A DNA stretch of 64,000 nucleotides, taken from NCBI RefSeq assembly GCF_003332825.1, contig NZ_QIRF01000016.1:40300-104299 (forward strand), read 5' to 3'. Below are positions 35,166-44,843 of this stretch, in pieces. The DNA comes from Dyella sp. C9. Lineage in GTDB: Bacteria; Pseudomonadota; Gammaproteobacteria; Xanthomonadales; Rhodanobacteraceae. Positions within the stretch are counted from its first letter, which is position 1; every line of letters starts with the position of its first letter. A program made the translations under genes and the position numbers. The notes below the pieces were generated by a model, which made no database searches, had not been told where the DNA came from, and saw only the letters and a list, made by a program, of their open reading frames with translations.

Positions 35166-36107
35166 ATGATCTACAACAGCATCCTCGACACCATCGGCAA
35201 CACGCCCATCGTGCGCATCCATCGGCTGGCGCCCAAGCACGTGACGCTGTACGCCAAGGTGGAAGCGTTCAATCCGGCCGGCTCGGTAAAGGATCGCCTG
35301 GCCTACGCCATCATCATCGATGCGGAACAGAAGGGCCTGCTCAAGCCCGGGCAGACCGTGGTGGAAGCGACCTCGGGCAACACCGGCGTGGCGCTTGCCG
35401 CGGTGTGCGCGGCTCGCGGCTATCCGTTCGTGGCGGTGATGACCGAGACCTTTTCCATCGAGCGCCGCAAGCTGATGCGTGCGTATGGCGCGAAGGTGGT
35501 GCTGACCCCGGCAGCCGAACGCGGCAGCGGCATGGTGCGCAAGGCCAAGGAGCTGGCCGACAAGCATGGCTGGTTCCTGGCGCGCCAGTTTGAGAACCCG
35601 GCCAACCCGGCTTACCACCGCAACACCACCGCGCCGGAAATCCTGCGTGATTTCGCCGGCAAGCGGCTGGATTACTTCGTCACCGGCTGGGGCACCGGCG
35701 GCACGCTCACCGGCGTGGGCGAAGTGTTGAAGGTGGCGCGCCCGGAAGTGAAGATCATCGCCAGCGAACCGGCGGGGGCCGCGTTGCTGTCGGGCAAGGA
35801 GTGGCAGCCGCACAAGATCCAGGGCTGGACGCCTGACTTCGTGCCGGCCGTGCTGAATCGCGAAGTGGCGGACGAGATCCTGCCGATCGACGACGTACTC
35901 GCCCGCGACACCTCGCGCGACCTGGCGCAGAAGGAAGGCATCTTCGTCGGCATCTCGGCAGGCGCCACGCTGGCCGCTGCGCTGCAGGTGGCGAAGGATG
36001 CGCCGGAAGGCTCGGTGCTGCTGGCCATGCTGCCCGATACTGGCGAGCGCTATCTATCGACCTTCCTGTTCGAGGGCGTCAACGAAGGTTCGGACGAGGT
36101 GGAGTAA
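35166..36107 (+). CDS. cysK: Cysteine synthase A (O-acetylserine sulfhydrylase)
   Basis: CysK makes cysteine from O-acetylserine and sulfide with PLP. The 313-residue protein shows the PLP lysine in NPAGSVKDRLAY, the substrate loop TSGNTGVALAA, and the phosphate-binding GTGGTLTGVG. The start is ATG 35166 with ACGGAGTG before it; an in-frame ATG six codons upstream is less well placed. It could be a CysM-type paralogue, but the motifs fit CysK and the context is sulfide incorporation. Confidence 0.9.
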   Translation: MIYNSILDTIGNTPIVRIHRLAPKHVTLYAKVEAFNPAGSVKDRLAYAIIIDAEQKGLLKPGQTVVEATSGNTGVALAAVCAARGYPFVAVMTETFSIERRKLMRAYGAKVVLTPAAERGSGMVRKAKELADKHGWFLARQFENPANPAYHRNTTAPEILRDFAGKRLDYFVTGWGTGGTLTGVGEVLKVARPEVKIIASEPAGAALLSGKEWQPHKIQGWTPDFVPAVLNREVADEILPIDDVLARDTSRDLAQKEGIFVGISAGATLAAALQVAKDAPEGSVLLAMLPDTGERYLSTFLFEGVNEGSDEVE

Positions 36108-36116
36108 TTGCGTGCT

Positions 36117-36146
36117 GCTCCCTCTTCCCCGGCGGGAAGAGGGAGC
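36117..36146. terminator. Hairpin between convergent cysK and hxlR genes
   Basis: A perfect thirteen-pair stem (36117-36129 with 36134-36146) with a CGGC loop. Neither side has a T-run, so it is a weaker terminator candidate or a Rho-independent mRNA-end hairpin. Confidence 0.5.
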
Positions 36147-36157
36147 AAGGCGCGCGA

Positions 36158-36529
36158 TCACCTGGCGCGGACCAGCCGACCGTACGTTTCCCATTCCGCA
36201 ATCAATTTCCGGCCTACGCCGGCGAGCGCATCGATGGCCGGCAACAGTTCGCGGCCCAGTGGCGTCAGCGAGTACTCCGCCGAAGGCGGCGAGGTGTCCA
36301 GGACGCGGCGCGTCACCAGTCCGCGTGATTCCAGTTCCCGCAACCGCGCGCTCAGCACGCGCGCGGAAATGCGCGGTATGTCGTGGCGCAGTTCGCCGAA
36401 ACGGCGCGGTTCGCCGCTCAATTGCCAGATCACGTTGGGTGCCCAGGCGCCGCGCAGCAGGGTGAGCACCTCGCTGAGTGGGCAGCCCGGTGGTGGGGCG
36501 ACTTTGCTTTTGCGCAGGGGCAGGCCCAT
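36158..36529 (-). CDS. HxlR-family transcriptional regulator
   Basis: A 123-residue winged-helix protein of the HxlR type, with the family pattern W-A-P-N-V-I-W-Q-L-SGEPRRFGELRHDIPRIS and a wing ending in EYSLTPLGREL. HxlR regulators respond to electrophiles or redox changes and usually control a neighbouring divergent gene. Here that gene is a glutathione S-transferase 160 bases away, and a perfect 11-base inverted repeat lies between them. Confidence 0.9.
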   Translation of the reverse strand: MGLPLRKSKVAPPPGCPLSEVLTLLRGAWAPNVIWQLSGEPRRFGELRHDIPRISARVLSARLRELESRGLVTRRVLDTSPPSAEYSLTPLGRELLPAIDALAGVGRKLIAEWETYGRLVRAR

Positions 36530-36550
36530 GGCGGCGATCCTGTTGGACGA

Positions 36551-36576
36551 ATGCGGTAACCCGGCGGTTACCGCAT
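36551..36576. promoter_or_regulatory. Palindromic operator candidate between hxlR and gst
   Basis: ATGCGGTAACC and GGTTACCGCAT form a perfect 11-base inverted repeat with a CGGC spacer, 22 bases upstream of the regulator start. A weaker GGTAT...GTAACC half-site pair lies at about 36601-36616. This is what a dimeric HxlR regulator would be expected to bind. Confidence 0.6.
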
Positions 36577-36690
36577 TTTAGGGATTACGCATGGATAGAT
36601 GGTATCCAACAGTAACCATGGTGGCCTAGCATCGAGGGCCTGCGCGAGCCCGGGTCGCGCCGATCCTGTCCCCCCGATGGAGAAACCACC

Positions 36691-37305
36691 ATGAAGCTCT
36701 ATTACGCCGCGGGAGCCTGCTCGCTCTCGCCGCACATCGTCGCGCTTGAAGCAGGCATCCCGGTATCGCTGGAGAAGGTCGACACCAGGGCCAAGCGTAC
36801 CGCGGCCGGCGAGGACTACTGGCAGATCAACCCCAAGGGCTACGTGCCGGCGCTTCAACTCGACAATGGCGAGCTGCTGACCGAAGGCCCGGCCATCGTG
36901 CAGTACCTGGCTGACCTCAAGCCCGAAGCCGGGCTTGCGCCTCCCAATGGCACGCCGGCCCGCTACCGCCTGCAGGAGATGCTCGGGTACATCAACTCCG
37001 AGCTGCACAAGACCTATACGCCGCTGTTCAAGCCGGACACGACCGAAGCCGTGCGCGAGGAGCGCAAGGCGTACCTGCAACGGCGCTACACCTTGCTGGA
37101 ACAGCATCTGGCGGAGCACGACTGGCTGGTTGGCGAGCACTTCACCGTCGCCGATGCCTATCTGTTCACGGTGACCAACTGGGCGCAGCACGTGGGCCTG
37201 GATTTGTCCGGATTCCCGGCTTTGCTTGCGTTCCAGCAGCGTGTGGCCGAGCGTCCGCAGGTGAAGGCGGCGATGCAGGCCGAGGGGTTGGTCAAGGCGG
37301 CCTGA
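36691..37305 (+). CDS. gst: Glutathione S-transferase
   Basis: A cytosolic beta-class-like GST of 204 residues. The N-terminal thioredoxin fold contains MKLYYAAGACSLSPHI with the Cys/Ser pair typical of bacterial beta GSTs, plus NPKGYVPAL and LTEGPAIVQYLAD for glutathione binding. The C-terminal helical domain has the N-capping motif FTVADAYLF. Probable electrophile detoxification under control of the divergent HxlR regulator; the substrate is unknown. Confidence 0.92.
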   Translation: MKLYYAAGACSLSPHIVALEAGIPVSLEKVDTRAKRTAAGEDYWQINPKGYVPALQLDNGELLTEGPAIVQYLADLKPEAGLAPPNGTPARYRLQEMLGYINSELHKTYTPLFKPDTTEAVREERKAYLQRRYTLLEQHLAEHDWLVGEHFTVADAYLFTVTNWAQHVGLDLSGFPALLAFQQRVAERPQVKAAMQAEGLVKAA

Positions 37306-37312
37306 AAAGCGA

Positions 37313-37338
37313 AGGGCCGCGCATGACTGCGCGGCCCT
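37313..37338. terminator. Hairpin between convergent gst and purB
   Basis: A perfect eleven-pair GC stem with a four-base loop. On the minus strand it is followed by TCGCTTTTC, so it best suits purB. Confidence 0.6.
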
Positions 37339-37368
37339 CACGTGTCCCTGCCGGTATGGCAGAGGCGC

Positions 37369-38736
37369 TCAGATGTCCTTGGCCAGCGGTTCGGCCAGGC
37401 CGATGTAGCCACCCGGCGTCAGATCCAGCAAACGCTGCTTGGCGTCGGCTGGCAGGTCCAGGCCGGTAATGAAGGTGCGCATGGAGTCCTTGGTGATGCC
37501 CTGGCCGCGGGTCAGCGCCTTGAGCTGCTCGTAGGGCTCCGGCAGGCCGTAACGGCGCATCACCGTCTGCACGGCCTCGGCCAGCACTTCCCAGCTGGCG
37601 TCGAGGTCGGCGGCAAGGCGATCGGCGTTGACGGTGAGCTTGCCCAGGCCCTTTTTCAGCGATTCCAGCGCCACCAGGGTGTGGCCGAAGGCCGTGCCCA
37701 GCGCGCGCAGCACGGTGGAATCGGTCAGGTCGCGCTGCCAGCGGCTGATCGGCAGCTTCTCGGCGAAGTGGCCGAGCAGCGCGTTGGCCAGGCCGAAGTT
37801 GCCTTCGGCGTTTTCGAAGTCGATCGGGTTGACCTTGTGCGGCATGGTCGAGGAGCCGACTTCACCGGCCTTCAGCGCCTGCTTGAAGTAGCCCAGCGAG
37901 ATGTAGCCCCAGATGTCGCGCGCCAGGTCGATCAGGATGATGTTGGCGCGGCGGATCACGTCGCAGTACTCGGCGACGCCGTCATGCGGCTCGATCTGGG
38001 TGGTGTACGGGTTGTAGTCCAGGCCCAGGCTTTCCACGAAGCGCTGCGAGAAGCCGCGCCAGTCCAGTTCCGGATAGGTGATCGCATGGGCGTTGTAGTT
38101 GCCCACGGCGCCATTGATCTTGCCCGGGATTTCCAGCGCCACCAGTTGCTTGCGCTGGCGCTCCAGGCGCGCCACCACGTTGGCCAGCTCCTTGCCCAGC
38201 GTGCTCGGCGAGGCGGTCTGGCCGTGCGTGCGCGAGAGCATCGGCAGGCCGGCATTGGCGTGCGCCAGGGCGCGCAGTTTGCCGATGATCTCGTCCAGCA
38301 TCGGCAGCAGCACCTGGTCGCGCGCGTCGCGCAGCATCAGCGCGTAGGACAGGTTGTTGATGTCCTCGCTGGTGCAGGCGAAATGCACGAATTCCTTGGC
38401 CTGGGCCAGCGCGGCATCGTTGCCGATGCGCTCCTTGATGAAGTACTCCACCGCCTTGACGTCGTGGTTGGTGGTCGCCTCGATGGTCTTGATGCGCGCG
38501 CCGTCGTCCACGCTGAAGTCGGCGGCGATGCCCTTGAGCTTGGCGATCTGCCCGGCGGAGAAGGCCGGCAGCTCCACGATGCCCCGGTCGGCAGCCAGTG
38601 CCAGCAGCCATTCGATCTCGACGTGCACGCGGCGATGCATCAGGCCGAACTCGCTGAAGATCGGGCGCAGCGTTTCGACCTTGCTGGCGTAACGGCCGTC
38701 CCGCGGGGACAGGGCGGTCAGGGCATGGGAGGACAT
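37369..38736 (-). CDS. purB: Adenylosuccinate lyase
   Basis: PurB cleaves SAICAR and adenylosuccinate in purine synthesis. The 455-residue protein has the fumarase/aspartase-superfamily signature GSSTMPHKVNPIDFENAEGN (the mobile loop with the catalytic serine) and the N-terminal LSPRDGRYAS. Length and motifs are those of the proteobacterial (E. coli-like) form. It stands alone, with REP-like repeats upstream. Confidence 0.97.
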   Translation of the reverse strand: MSSHALTALSPRDGRYASKVETLRPIFSEFGLMHRRVHVEIEWLLALAADRGIVELPAFSAGQIAKLKGIAADFSVDDGARIKTIEATTNHDVKAVEYFIKERIGNDAALAQAKEFVHFACTSEDINNLSYALMLRDARDQVLLPMLDEIIGKLRALAHANAGLPMLSRTHGQTASPSTLGKELANVVARLERQRKQLVALEIPGKINGAVGNYNAHAITYPELDWRGFSQRFVESLGLDYNPYTTQIEPHDGVAEYCDVIRRANIILIDLARDIWGYISLGYFKQALKAGEVGSSTMPHKVNPIDFENAEGNFGLANALLGHFAEKLPISRWQRDLTDSTVLRALGTAFGHTLVALESLKKGLGKLTVNADRLAADLDASWEVLAEAVQTVMRRYGLPEPYEQLKALTRGQGITKDSMRTFITGLDLPADAKQRLLDLTPGGYIGLAEPLAKDI

Positions 38737-38898
38737 CAGGGGCGTTCCAGAGGCGGGAAAGCGGAGATTTTACAACAGGGGTGGGGCGGGGGCGGGGTTC
38801 GGGCCCGGCAGCCTCGGGCGGGCGAGCCTGGCCTGGCTTTAGGCCACGCGGCTGACCGGTTCCAAGGGGGCGCTCGTCCACGCCACCGCATTTCGCCC

Positions 38899-38922
38899 TG
38901 TAGGAGCGCACCCTGTGCGCGA
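38899..38922 (+). repeat. REP-like palindromic repeat, copy 1
   Basis: A 24-base element beginning TGTAGGAGCGC whose centre pairs as GCGCAC/GTGCGC around CCT. It is identical to 62128-62151, and an inverted copy with two changes is at 62229-62252. Elements of this kind are dispersed in Xanthomonadales and Pseudomonadales genomes. Confidence 0.8.
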
Positions 38923-38934
38923 CCGGATCGGAAC

Positions 38935-38963
38935 AGGGGCGAGGGGCGGATAGTGGGGGCGCC
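38935..38963. repeat. Relative of the infB-rbfA inverted-repeat arm
   Basis: This 29-base stretch begins AGGGGCGAGGGGCG and matches the reverse complement of the right arm at 1281-1303 and its flank with a few differences. It lies 13 bases after a REP-like copy. Confidence 0.5.
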
Positions 38964-39116
38964 AAGTCCGGCCGCCGAGGCCGGCGCGCGGGTTGCGACG
39001 GATGGGGGCTGGCGCCATCGCTATTCGTAGCTGACCCCTTGGCACTGCGCTTCGCCGGGTTTTCGCGCGTGGGGTGCGCTCCGGCAAGAATGGCGGGTCA
39101 CTGCCCCGCGCGCCTC

Positions 39117-39145
39117 TTGGCGACTCGCTAACACATCCCTATCTA
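39117..39145 (+). promoter_or_regulatory. Possible fumC promoter
   Basis: TTGGCG (39117-39122) and TATCTA (39140-39145) are 17 bases apart, about 35 bases before the fumC start. Confidence 0.45.
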
Positions 39146-39179
39146 TATTGCCGTTCTCCTCCCGAGGAATCGCAACGAC

Positions 39180-40577
<1,398 letters not shown>

Positions 40578-40605
40578 GCGTCGCCACCCTGAGGGCGCAG
40601 GCGTT

Positions 40606-41148
40606 TCAGGATGAGGCGTGGTCGTCCGAGCACTTCTCGTGGCTACGGTCACCCAGGATGTGCGCATAGGGCTGGAAGGCCGGAAGCTGGGCGGCCAGCT
40701 GGTCCTGTGCCGCCTTGATGGCGACCACGTCCTCGCAGATCCGGGTGCCGGTCTGCTTCACCTGCGCCGTCCTGGCTTCGGCGGACTTCTGGCTGGCGTT
40801 GCTGTCCGAGCCGCCCAGGCTCTGCACAGCACCCTTGACCGAGTCCAGCGCCAGTGCGGCGCCGGCCTTGCCTGCAGCGATGCCTTGCGTGTGGATGTCG
40901 ACCACGGTGCCGCGGTAGCGGCGCAGCATGTCGCGTTGCGCCTCGTCCACAGCGACCGCCTTGCCATTGATGACCAGGTCGCCGGTTTCGCTGATGACGG
41001 CATCCGGGGCGCCGGCTGCATGCAGGGTCACCTCGCCATTCCGGTACACGATGCCGCCGTTGGCGATATTGGTGCCGCCCGCGTTCTTTCCGCAGGCGGC
41101 CAGCAGCAGTGCCAGGGCCAGAGTGGCAGCGAGCTTTTGTGGATACAT
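40606..41148 (-). CDS. DUF2884/YggN-like lipoprotein
   Basis: A 180-residue predicted lipoprotein: signal peptide with lipobox LLAAC (Cys at about 19), then a periplasmic domain with a conserved Cys pair (one in RICEDVVA and one near the C-terminus in HEKCSDD). GGAGG five bases before ATG 41148 fixes the start. Much of the centre (ETGDLVINGKAV..DEAQRDMLRRYR) parallels the adjacent gene, so they are paralogues. The family resemblance is to YggN/DUF2884 proteins, whose role is unknown. The upstream in-frame extension is only open frame. Confidence 0.75.
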   Translation of the reverse strand: MYPQKLAATLALALLLAACGKNAGGTNIANGGIVYRNGEVTLHAAGAPDAVISETGDLVINGKAVAVDEAQRDMLRRYRGTVVDIHTQGIAAGKAGAALALDSVKGAVQSLGGSDSNASQKSAEARTAQVKQTGTRICEDVVAIKAAQDQLAAQLPAFQPYAHILGDRSHEKCSDDHASS

Positions 41149-41303
41149 CGGTTCCTCCCTTCGATGCATAGTGGAAATGGATGCCTCCAAGTCCCTGTCA
41201 TGGGCGAACGCGCGACGCGTCCATCTGCCGCGTGGTGCCCCGCCGGCACTCCGCATCCTTGCAGTGTGCCGGCGGGACAGAACCGTGAACGGGCGTGTCA
41301 TGC

Positions 41304-41996
41304 CTATTCCGAGAACACTGCAAAACCCGGCTTGCCGTGTTCGTCGGTCTGCTTGCCGCAGTCTTCCACGTCCTTCTGCGTCATGGTGGCATAGGGCTGG
41401 AACGCCGGCATGGCGCCGGCCAGCTTCTGCTGCGCGGCCAGCATGGCGGGCATGCGGCTGCACAGCTGCATGGCGGCAGCGCGGATCTGGTCGGTCTGCG
41501 GCTTGATGCTGGCTTCGATGTCCTTGTCGCTCTTGCCGGTCAACGCGCCCACGATGGCCTGCCGCGCTACCCCCATGCCCATGGTGGCGCTGCTCGCGCC
41601 AATATCCATGCCGGCGGTGGCGATGCCAATGATCTGCTGGCGGTAATCCACCAGCATCGCGTGCTGTTCGGGCGTGGCGTCGACCGGCTTGCCGGCGATC
41701 ACCAGCTCGCCTTGCGGGGTGATCACGGCCCTCGGGCGGGCGTCGCTGCCATCGTGCGGATGTCCACTGAGGTGAATGCTGCTGACGTCGATGTCCTTGG
41801 TAAGCAGGTCCTGCTTGGCCTGGTCGATGCCCTTCTGGATTTGTGCGCCGATGACCGATGGCGAAGTCTGCTGCTGCACTTCCTTCGCCGCCTGTGCCAG
41901 GTCGCTGTTGGCGTCGTGGCCCGACTGGCTGCACGCGGCAAGCGACCACAGCAGGGGCAGGGCAAGGATGCTGCCGGTGATGATGTGGATCTTCAT
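41304..41996 (-). CDS. DUF2884/YggN-like lipoprotein, paralogue
   Basis: A 230-residue predicted lipoprotein with lipobox SLAAC (Cys at about 22) and the same central pattern as the next gene (TPQGELVIAGKPVDATPEQHAMLVDYR in pieces). It also has a C-terminal Cys in VEDCGKQ. It has an extra Gln/Met/Gly-rich helical insert around residues 105-150. GGGGAG before ATG 41996 supports the start. A tandem duplication followed by divergence is likely. Function unknown; position between an ABC operon and fumC gives no clear hint. Confidence 0.75.
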   Translation of the reverse strand: MKIHIITGSILALPLLWSLAACSQSGHDANSDLAQAAKEVQQQTSPSVIGAQIQKGIDQAKQDLLTKDIDVSSIHLSGHPHDGSDARPRAVITPQGELVIAGKPVDATPEQHAMLVDYRQQIIGIATAGMDIGASSATMGMGVARQAIVGALTGKSDKDIEASIKPQTDQIRAAAMQLCSRMPAMLAAQQKLAGAMPAFQPYATMTQKDVEDCGKQTDEHGKPGFAVFSE

Positions 41997-42027
41997 TGCG
42001 TATCTCCCCTTCGAATTCGGCTGGACG

Positions 42028-42999
42028 TCAACTGTCGTCACGCATCCGGCGGAACCACACTGCGCCTGCAAGCAGCACCACGCCCGCCAGTACCCCGATC
42101 CATAGGTTGGGCGAGGCCAGCAGGCCGTAGGTATGCATCGGTGAAAGCACGGCAAGCGGGTCGTGGCCATCGTCACCGAAATCGGCGCCTGCAGTCAGCG
42201 AACCATCGTCATAGACCAGGCTGGAGCCGGGGAATACGCTCAGCAGGGCACGCTGCACGATGTTCTTCCAGAACCAGGCGGTAGGCAGGTTGAACAGGCC
42301 CATGATGCCGAACCAGCTCACCAGCAGGCCGATCACCGCCGGTACCGCCACGGCCCACAGGAAGGGCTTGTTGCGTGCCCAGGCCGAGCAGAACATCAGC
42401 CAGCCGACCGCGGGAACTGCCCACAAGGCATACAGCGGAATGCTGCTGACCAAGGTGCCGACGGCACGGAACGGATGGGCCAGGCCGATCAGCTGCCAGG
42501 CGTTGACCCCGTGCAGCGAAAGCACCAGGGCGTAGATCACCAGCTGTGCCAGACCGACGACGAGGCTCACCAGCACCGCGATCACCGGCGCCACCACGAT
42601 GGCGCTGACAACCTTGGACAGCACGGTGTTGACGTTGGAAATGGGCAGCGACTTCCAGAACAGGATGCTGCGATCGCGGCGGTCGTCGTACAGCGCGCCC
42701 AGGCAGTAGAACAGCACCACGATGCCCATGACGATGCCGATCACGCCCATCGACGACAGCATGGCGATGTCCAGCCCGGCACCGATCTGCCGGATATCGC
42801 CGGCATCGGCCCTGGCGATCATCATCTGCAGGTTGTCGCCGCCGACGTGGAAGCCATGCCGTGCGCCGAGCACCTCGGCTGCGATCACGGCCATGACATT
42901 GAGCACCAGGAACACCACGCCGGTGATGACCGGCGCCCACAGGAAGCCCCCGCGGTGCTCCCAGAATTCACGCTTCAACAGCCAGTAGAAGGTTTTCAT
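42028..42999 (-). CDS. ABC-2 type transporter permease
   Basis: A 323-residue membrane protein with six or more predicted helices (about 20-42, 90-112, 138-168, 180-215, 225-245 and 298-316). It starts MKTFYWLLKREFWEHRGGF, like other ABC-2 permeases of YtrA-regulated transporters. Its ATG overlaps the ATPase stop by four bases. The substrate is unknown; related systems in other bacteria respond to cell-envelope antibiotics. Confidence 0.85.
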   Translation of the reverse strand: MKTFYWLLKREFWEHRGGFLWAPVITGVVFLVLNVMAVIAAEVLGARHGFHVGGDNLQMMIARADAGDIRQIGAGLDIAMLSSMGVIGIVMGIVVLFYCLGALYDDRRDRSILFWKSLPISNVNTVLSKVVSAIVVAPVIAVLVSLVVGLAQLVIYALVLSLHGVNAWQLIGLAHPFRAVGTLVSSIPLYALWAVPAVGWLMFCSAWARNKPFLWAVAVPAVIGLLVSWFGIMGLFNLPTAWFWKNIVQRALLSVFPGSSLVYDDGSLTAGADFGDDGHDPLAVLSPMHTYGLLASPNLWIGVLAGVVLLAGAVWFRRMRDDS

Positions 43000-43853
43000 G
43001 CGTAGGTTCCCTTCATGGTGGCGACGAACAGGTCACTGATCGAAGGACGGCGCACTTCGCCCATGTCCTCGAGCACGCTGCGATCGGCACCGTCGAACAG
43101 GAAAATGCTCTTGCCGAATACCTGGCGCTCGTCCAGCGGCTTGAGCCGGCGCGCCACGTCGGCCTTGTCGGCGCTGACCAGCACTTCGGCGAAACGCTCG
43201 CCGACGGCGTCCATGTCGGTATCGAGCACGATCTTCCCATCGCGGATGAACATCAGGTCGGTGAGGATGTGTTCGATCTCCTCGACCTGGTGGGTGGTGA
43301 CGATGATGGTCTTGTTCTCGTCGAAGTAGTCCTCCAGCAGGCTCTGGTAGAACTGCTTGCGATAGAGGATGTCCAGGCCCAGCGTCGGCTCGTCGAGCAC
43401 CAGCAGGCGGGCGTCGATGGCCATCACCAGCGCCAGGTGCAATTGCACGATCATGCCCTTGGACATTTGCTTCACGCGCATGTCCGGGGTGAGCTTGGTG
43501 CGGGCGAGGAAACCCTCGCACTTGGCGCGGTTGAAGCGGGGGTGCACGTTGGCGACGAAGTCGACCGCCTCGCGCACGCGGATCCAGCGGGGCAGCACCG
43601 CGACGTCGGCGATAAAGCAGACCTGCTCCATCAGCTGGTCGCGTTGCGAGCGCGGATCCAGGCCCAGCACGTTCAGCTCGCCCTGGAAGTCGGTGAGGCC
43701 CAGGATGGCCTTCAATGCCGTGGTCTTGCCCGCGCCGTTGGGGCCGATCAGCCCCACGATGCGCCCGGAATCGATGCGAAAACTCACATGGTCCAGCGCC
43801 AGCGCGTTCTTGTAGGTCTTGGTCAGTCCGGTGGCTGTGACGACCGCATTCAT
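42996..43853 (-). CDS. ABC transporter ATP-binding protein
   Basis: A 285-residue ATPase with Walker A GPNGAGKTT (about 37-45), a degenerate signature (KQMSKGMIVQLHLALVM, with SKGM in place of SGGQ), and Walker B LLVLDEPTLGLD. It is the energising subunit of the transporter whose permease follows with a four-base overlap; it itself overlaps the GntR gene by four bases. The SKGM signature is usual in this subfamily. Confidence 0.93.
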   Translation of the reverse strand: MNAVVTATGLTKTYKNALALDHVSFRIDSGRIVGLIGPNGAGKTTALKAILGLTDFQGELNVLGLDPRSQRDQLMEQVCFIADVAVLPRWIRVREAVDFVANVHPRFNRAKCEGFLARTKLTPDMRVKQMSKGMIVQLHLALVMAIDARLLVLDEPTLGLDILYRKQFYQSLLEDYFDENKTIIVTTHQVEEIEHILTDLMFIRDGKIVLDTDMDAVGERFAEVLVSADKADVARRLKPLDERQVFGKSIFLFDGADRSVLEDMGEVRRPSISDLFVATMKGTYA

Positions 43854-44236
43854 GACTGGTTCTCCCCGTCGGCCGGCGTGTTGCCCGGCGCTTCCCGCAG
43901 CAGGGTCTTCAGATCCAGCCCGAGGCGCTGCAGTCTGGCGTAAAGCGCCGGCCACTCCTCACGCAGGAAGCGCTCGCGTTCGGACTTGAGCAGCGCCTCC
44001 CTGGCTCCATCGATGACGAACATGCCCAACCCCCTCCTTTTTTCCACCAGTTGATCGTCGACCAGTTCCTGGTACGCCTTCGAGACGGTCAGCGGGTTGA
44101 TCTGAAAATCCGCTGCAACCTGGCGTACTGACGGCAGCGGGTCGCCCTCGTTCAAGGCGCCGTCCAGAATCATCGCCACCACGCGCTCGCGGAGCTGGCG
44201 ATAAATCGGGACGCTGTCGTTCCAGGTGATGGTCAT
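43850..44236 (-). CDS. YtrA-subfamily GntR transcriptional regulator
   Basis: A 128-residue regulator with an N-terminal GntR winged helix (PIYRQLRERVVAMILDGAL; LPSVRQVAADFQINPLTVSKAYQEL) and a short helical C-terminal dimerisation part, the YtrA layout. YtrA-type proteins repress the ABC operon that contains them. A palindrome overlapping the operon promoter (44590-44611) is a fitting binding site. Confidence 0.92.
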   Translation of the reverse strand: MTITWNDSVPIYRQLRERVVAMILDGALNEGDPLPSVRQVAADFQINPLTVSKAYQELVDDQLVEKRRGLGMFVIDGAREALLKSERERFLREEWPALYARLQRLGLDLKTLLREAPGNTPADGENQS

Positions 44237-44240
44237 ACGG

Positions 44241-44558
44241 TTATTCCTTGCTGATGCGGCCGAACTGGTTACCGAACGAATAGTAGGGCATGGCCAGCTG
44301 AGCCCCGAGCACGCTCGCGTTGGCTTCGCGGCGGAGCATCGGCGAAACGCTCAGGCTTGCGATTCCGGCATCCGCTAGCAGGGCGGCGGCGCGCATGTCT
44401 TCGGCCGTCGGGCGGACATCGACCGGGGCCAGGTTGTGGACCTGAACGCCATTGATCTCACTGGCAGGGAGACTGGTGACGTTGGAGTGGATGGCGGCCA
44501 AGCCGACGGTGGTGAACAGGGCGGCGGCGGTCAGGGCTAGCAGGTTATTCGCTTTCAT
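44241..44558 (-). CDS. Small exported protein, first gene of the YtrA-ABC operon
   Basis: A 105-residue protein of no family that I recognise. The N-terminus is a clear signal peptide (MKANNLLALTAAALFTTVGLA), followed by a mature part of about 85 residues without cysteine, ending PYYSFGNQFGRISKE. It is four bases upstream of the GntR gene and just after the operon promoter, so it is made with the transporter and may be a periplasmic partner. That is inference from position only. Confidence 0.75.
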   Translation of the reverse strand: MKANNLLALTAAALFTTVGLAAIHSNVTSLPASEINGVQVHNLAPVDVRPTAEDMRAAALLADAGIASLSVSPMLRREANASVLGAQLAMPYYSFGNQFGRISKE

Positions 44559-44589
44559 GGCGGGTCTCCTTTAGTGACCTCGTGGACCG

Positions 44590-44629
44590 GTGTTGTAGTG
44601 AACTATAACACCATATTCGAAACCGTCAA
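44590..44629 (-). promoter_or_regulatory. Operon promoter with overlapping YtrA-type operator
   Basis: On the minus strand TTGACG (44629-44624) and TATAGT (44607-44602) are 16 bases apart. The inverted repeat GTGTTATAGT-TC-ACTACAACAC (44611-44590; arms match at 9 of 10) covers the -10. A repressor bound here would block RNA polymerase, consistent with autorepression by the GntR/YtrA protein. Confidence 0.75.
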
Positions 44630-44843
44630 TAGAGACGGGTGAATTTCGCAACATGACTGATGGCCTATAAGCCTGAGCCCGGTCCGGGCAGGCCTGCGGT
44701 CCGGATCCTGCGCAACATCGTCGGTTTCCTGGCCGGCGCCGGGCAGGGGCGCCCATCAGTCATCGCGGGTGACAGCCATCACCCCGGCGAGCCGTTCGGG
44801 CTCGTGCTTCAATGACACGGTTAGCCACGTAGGGAGCTGTTCC

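Larger units (their letters stand above)
38737..39179. other. Gene-free purB-fumC divergent spacer
   Basis: No gene is seen. The region holds a REP-like palindrome (38899-38922), a sequence related to the infB-rbfA inverted repeat (38935-38963), and the likely fumC promoter (39117-39145). The remainder is GC-rich without clear structure. Confidence 0.6.

Noticed and set aside
41149..41949. Upstream in-frame extension of the 180-residue lipoprotein gene
   Set aside because: It would overlap the paralogous lipoprotein antiframe; a GGAGG-preceded ATG at 41148 with a signal peptide is the clear start.
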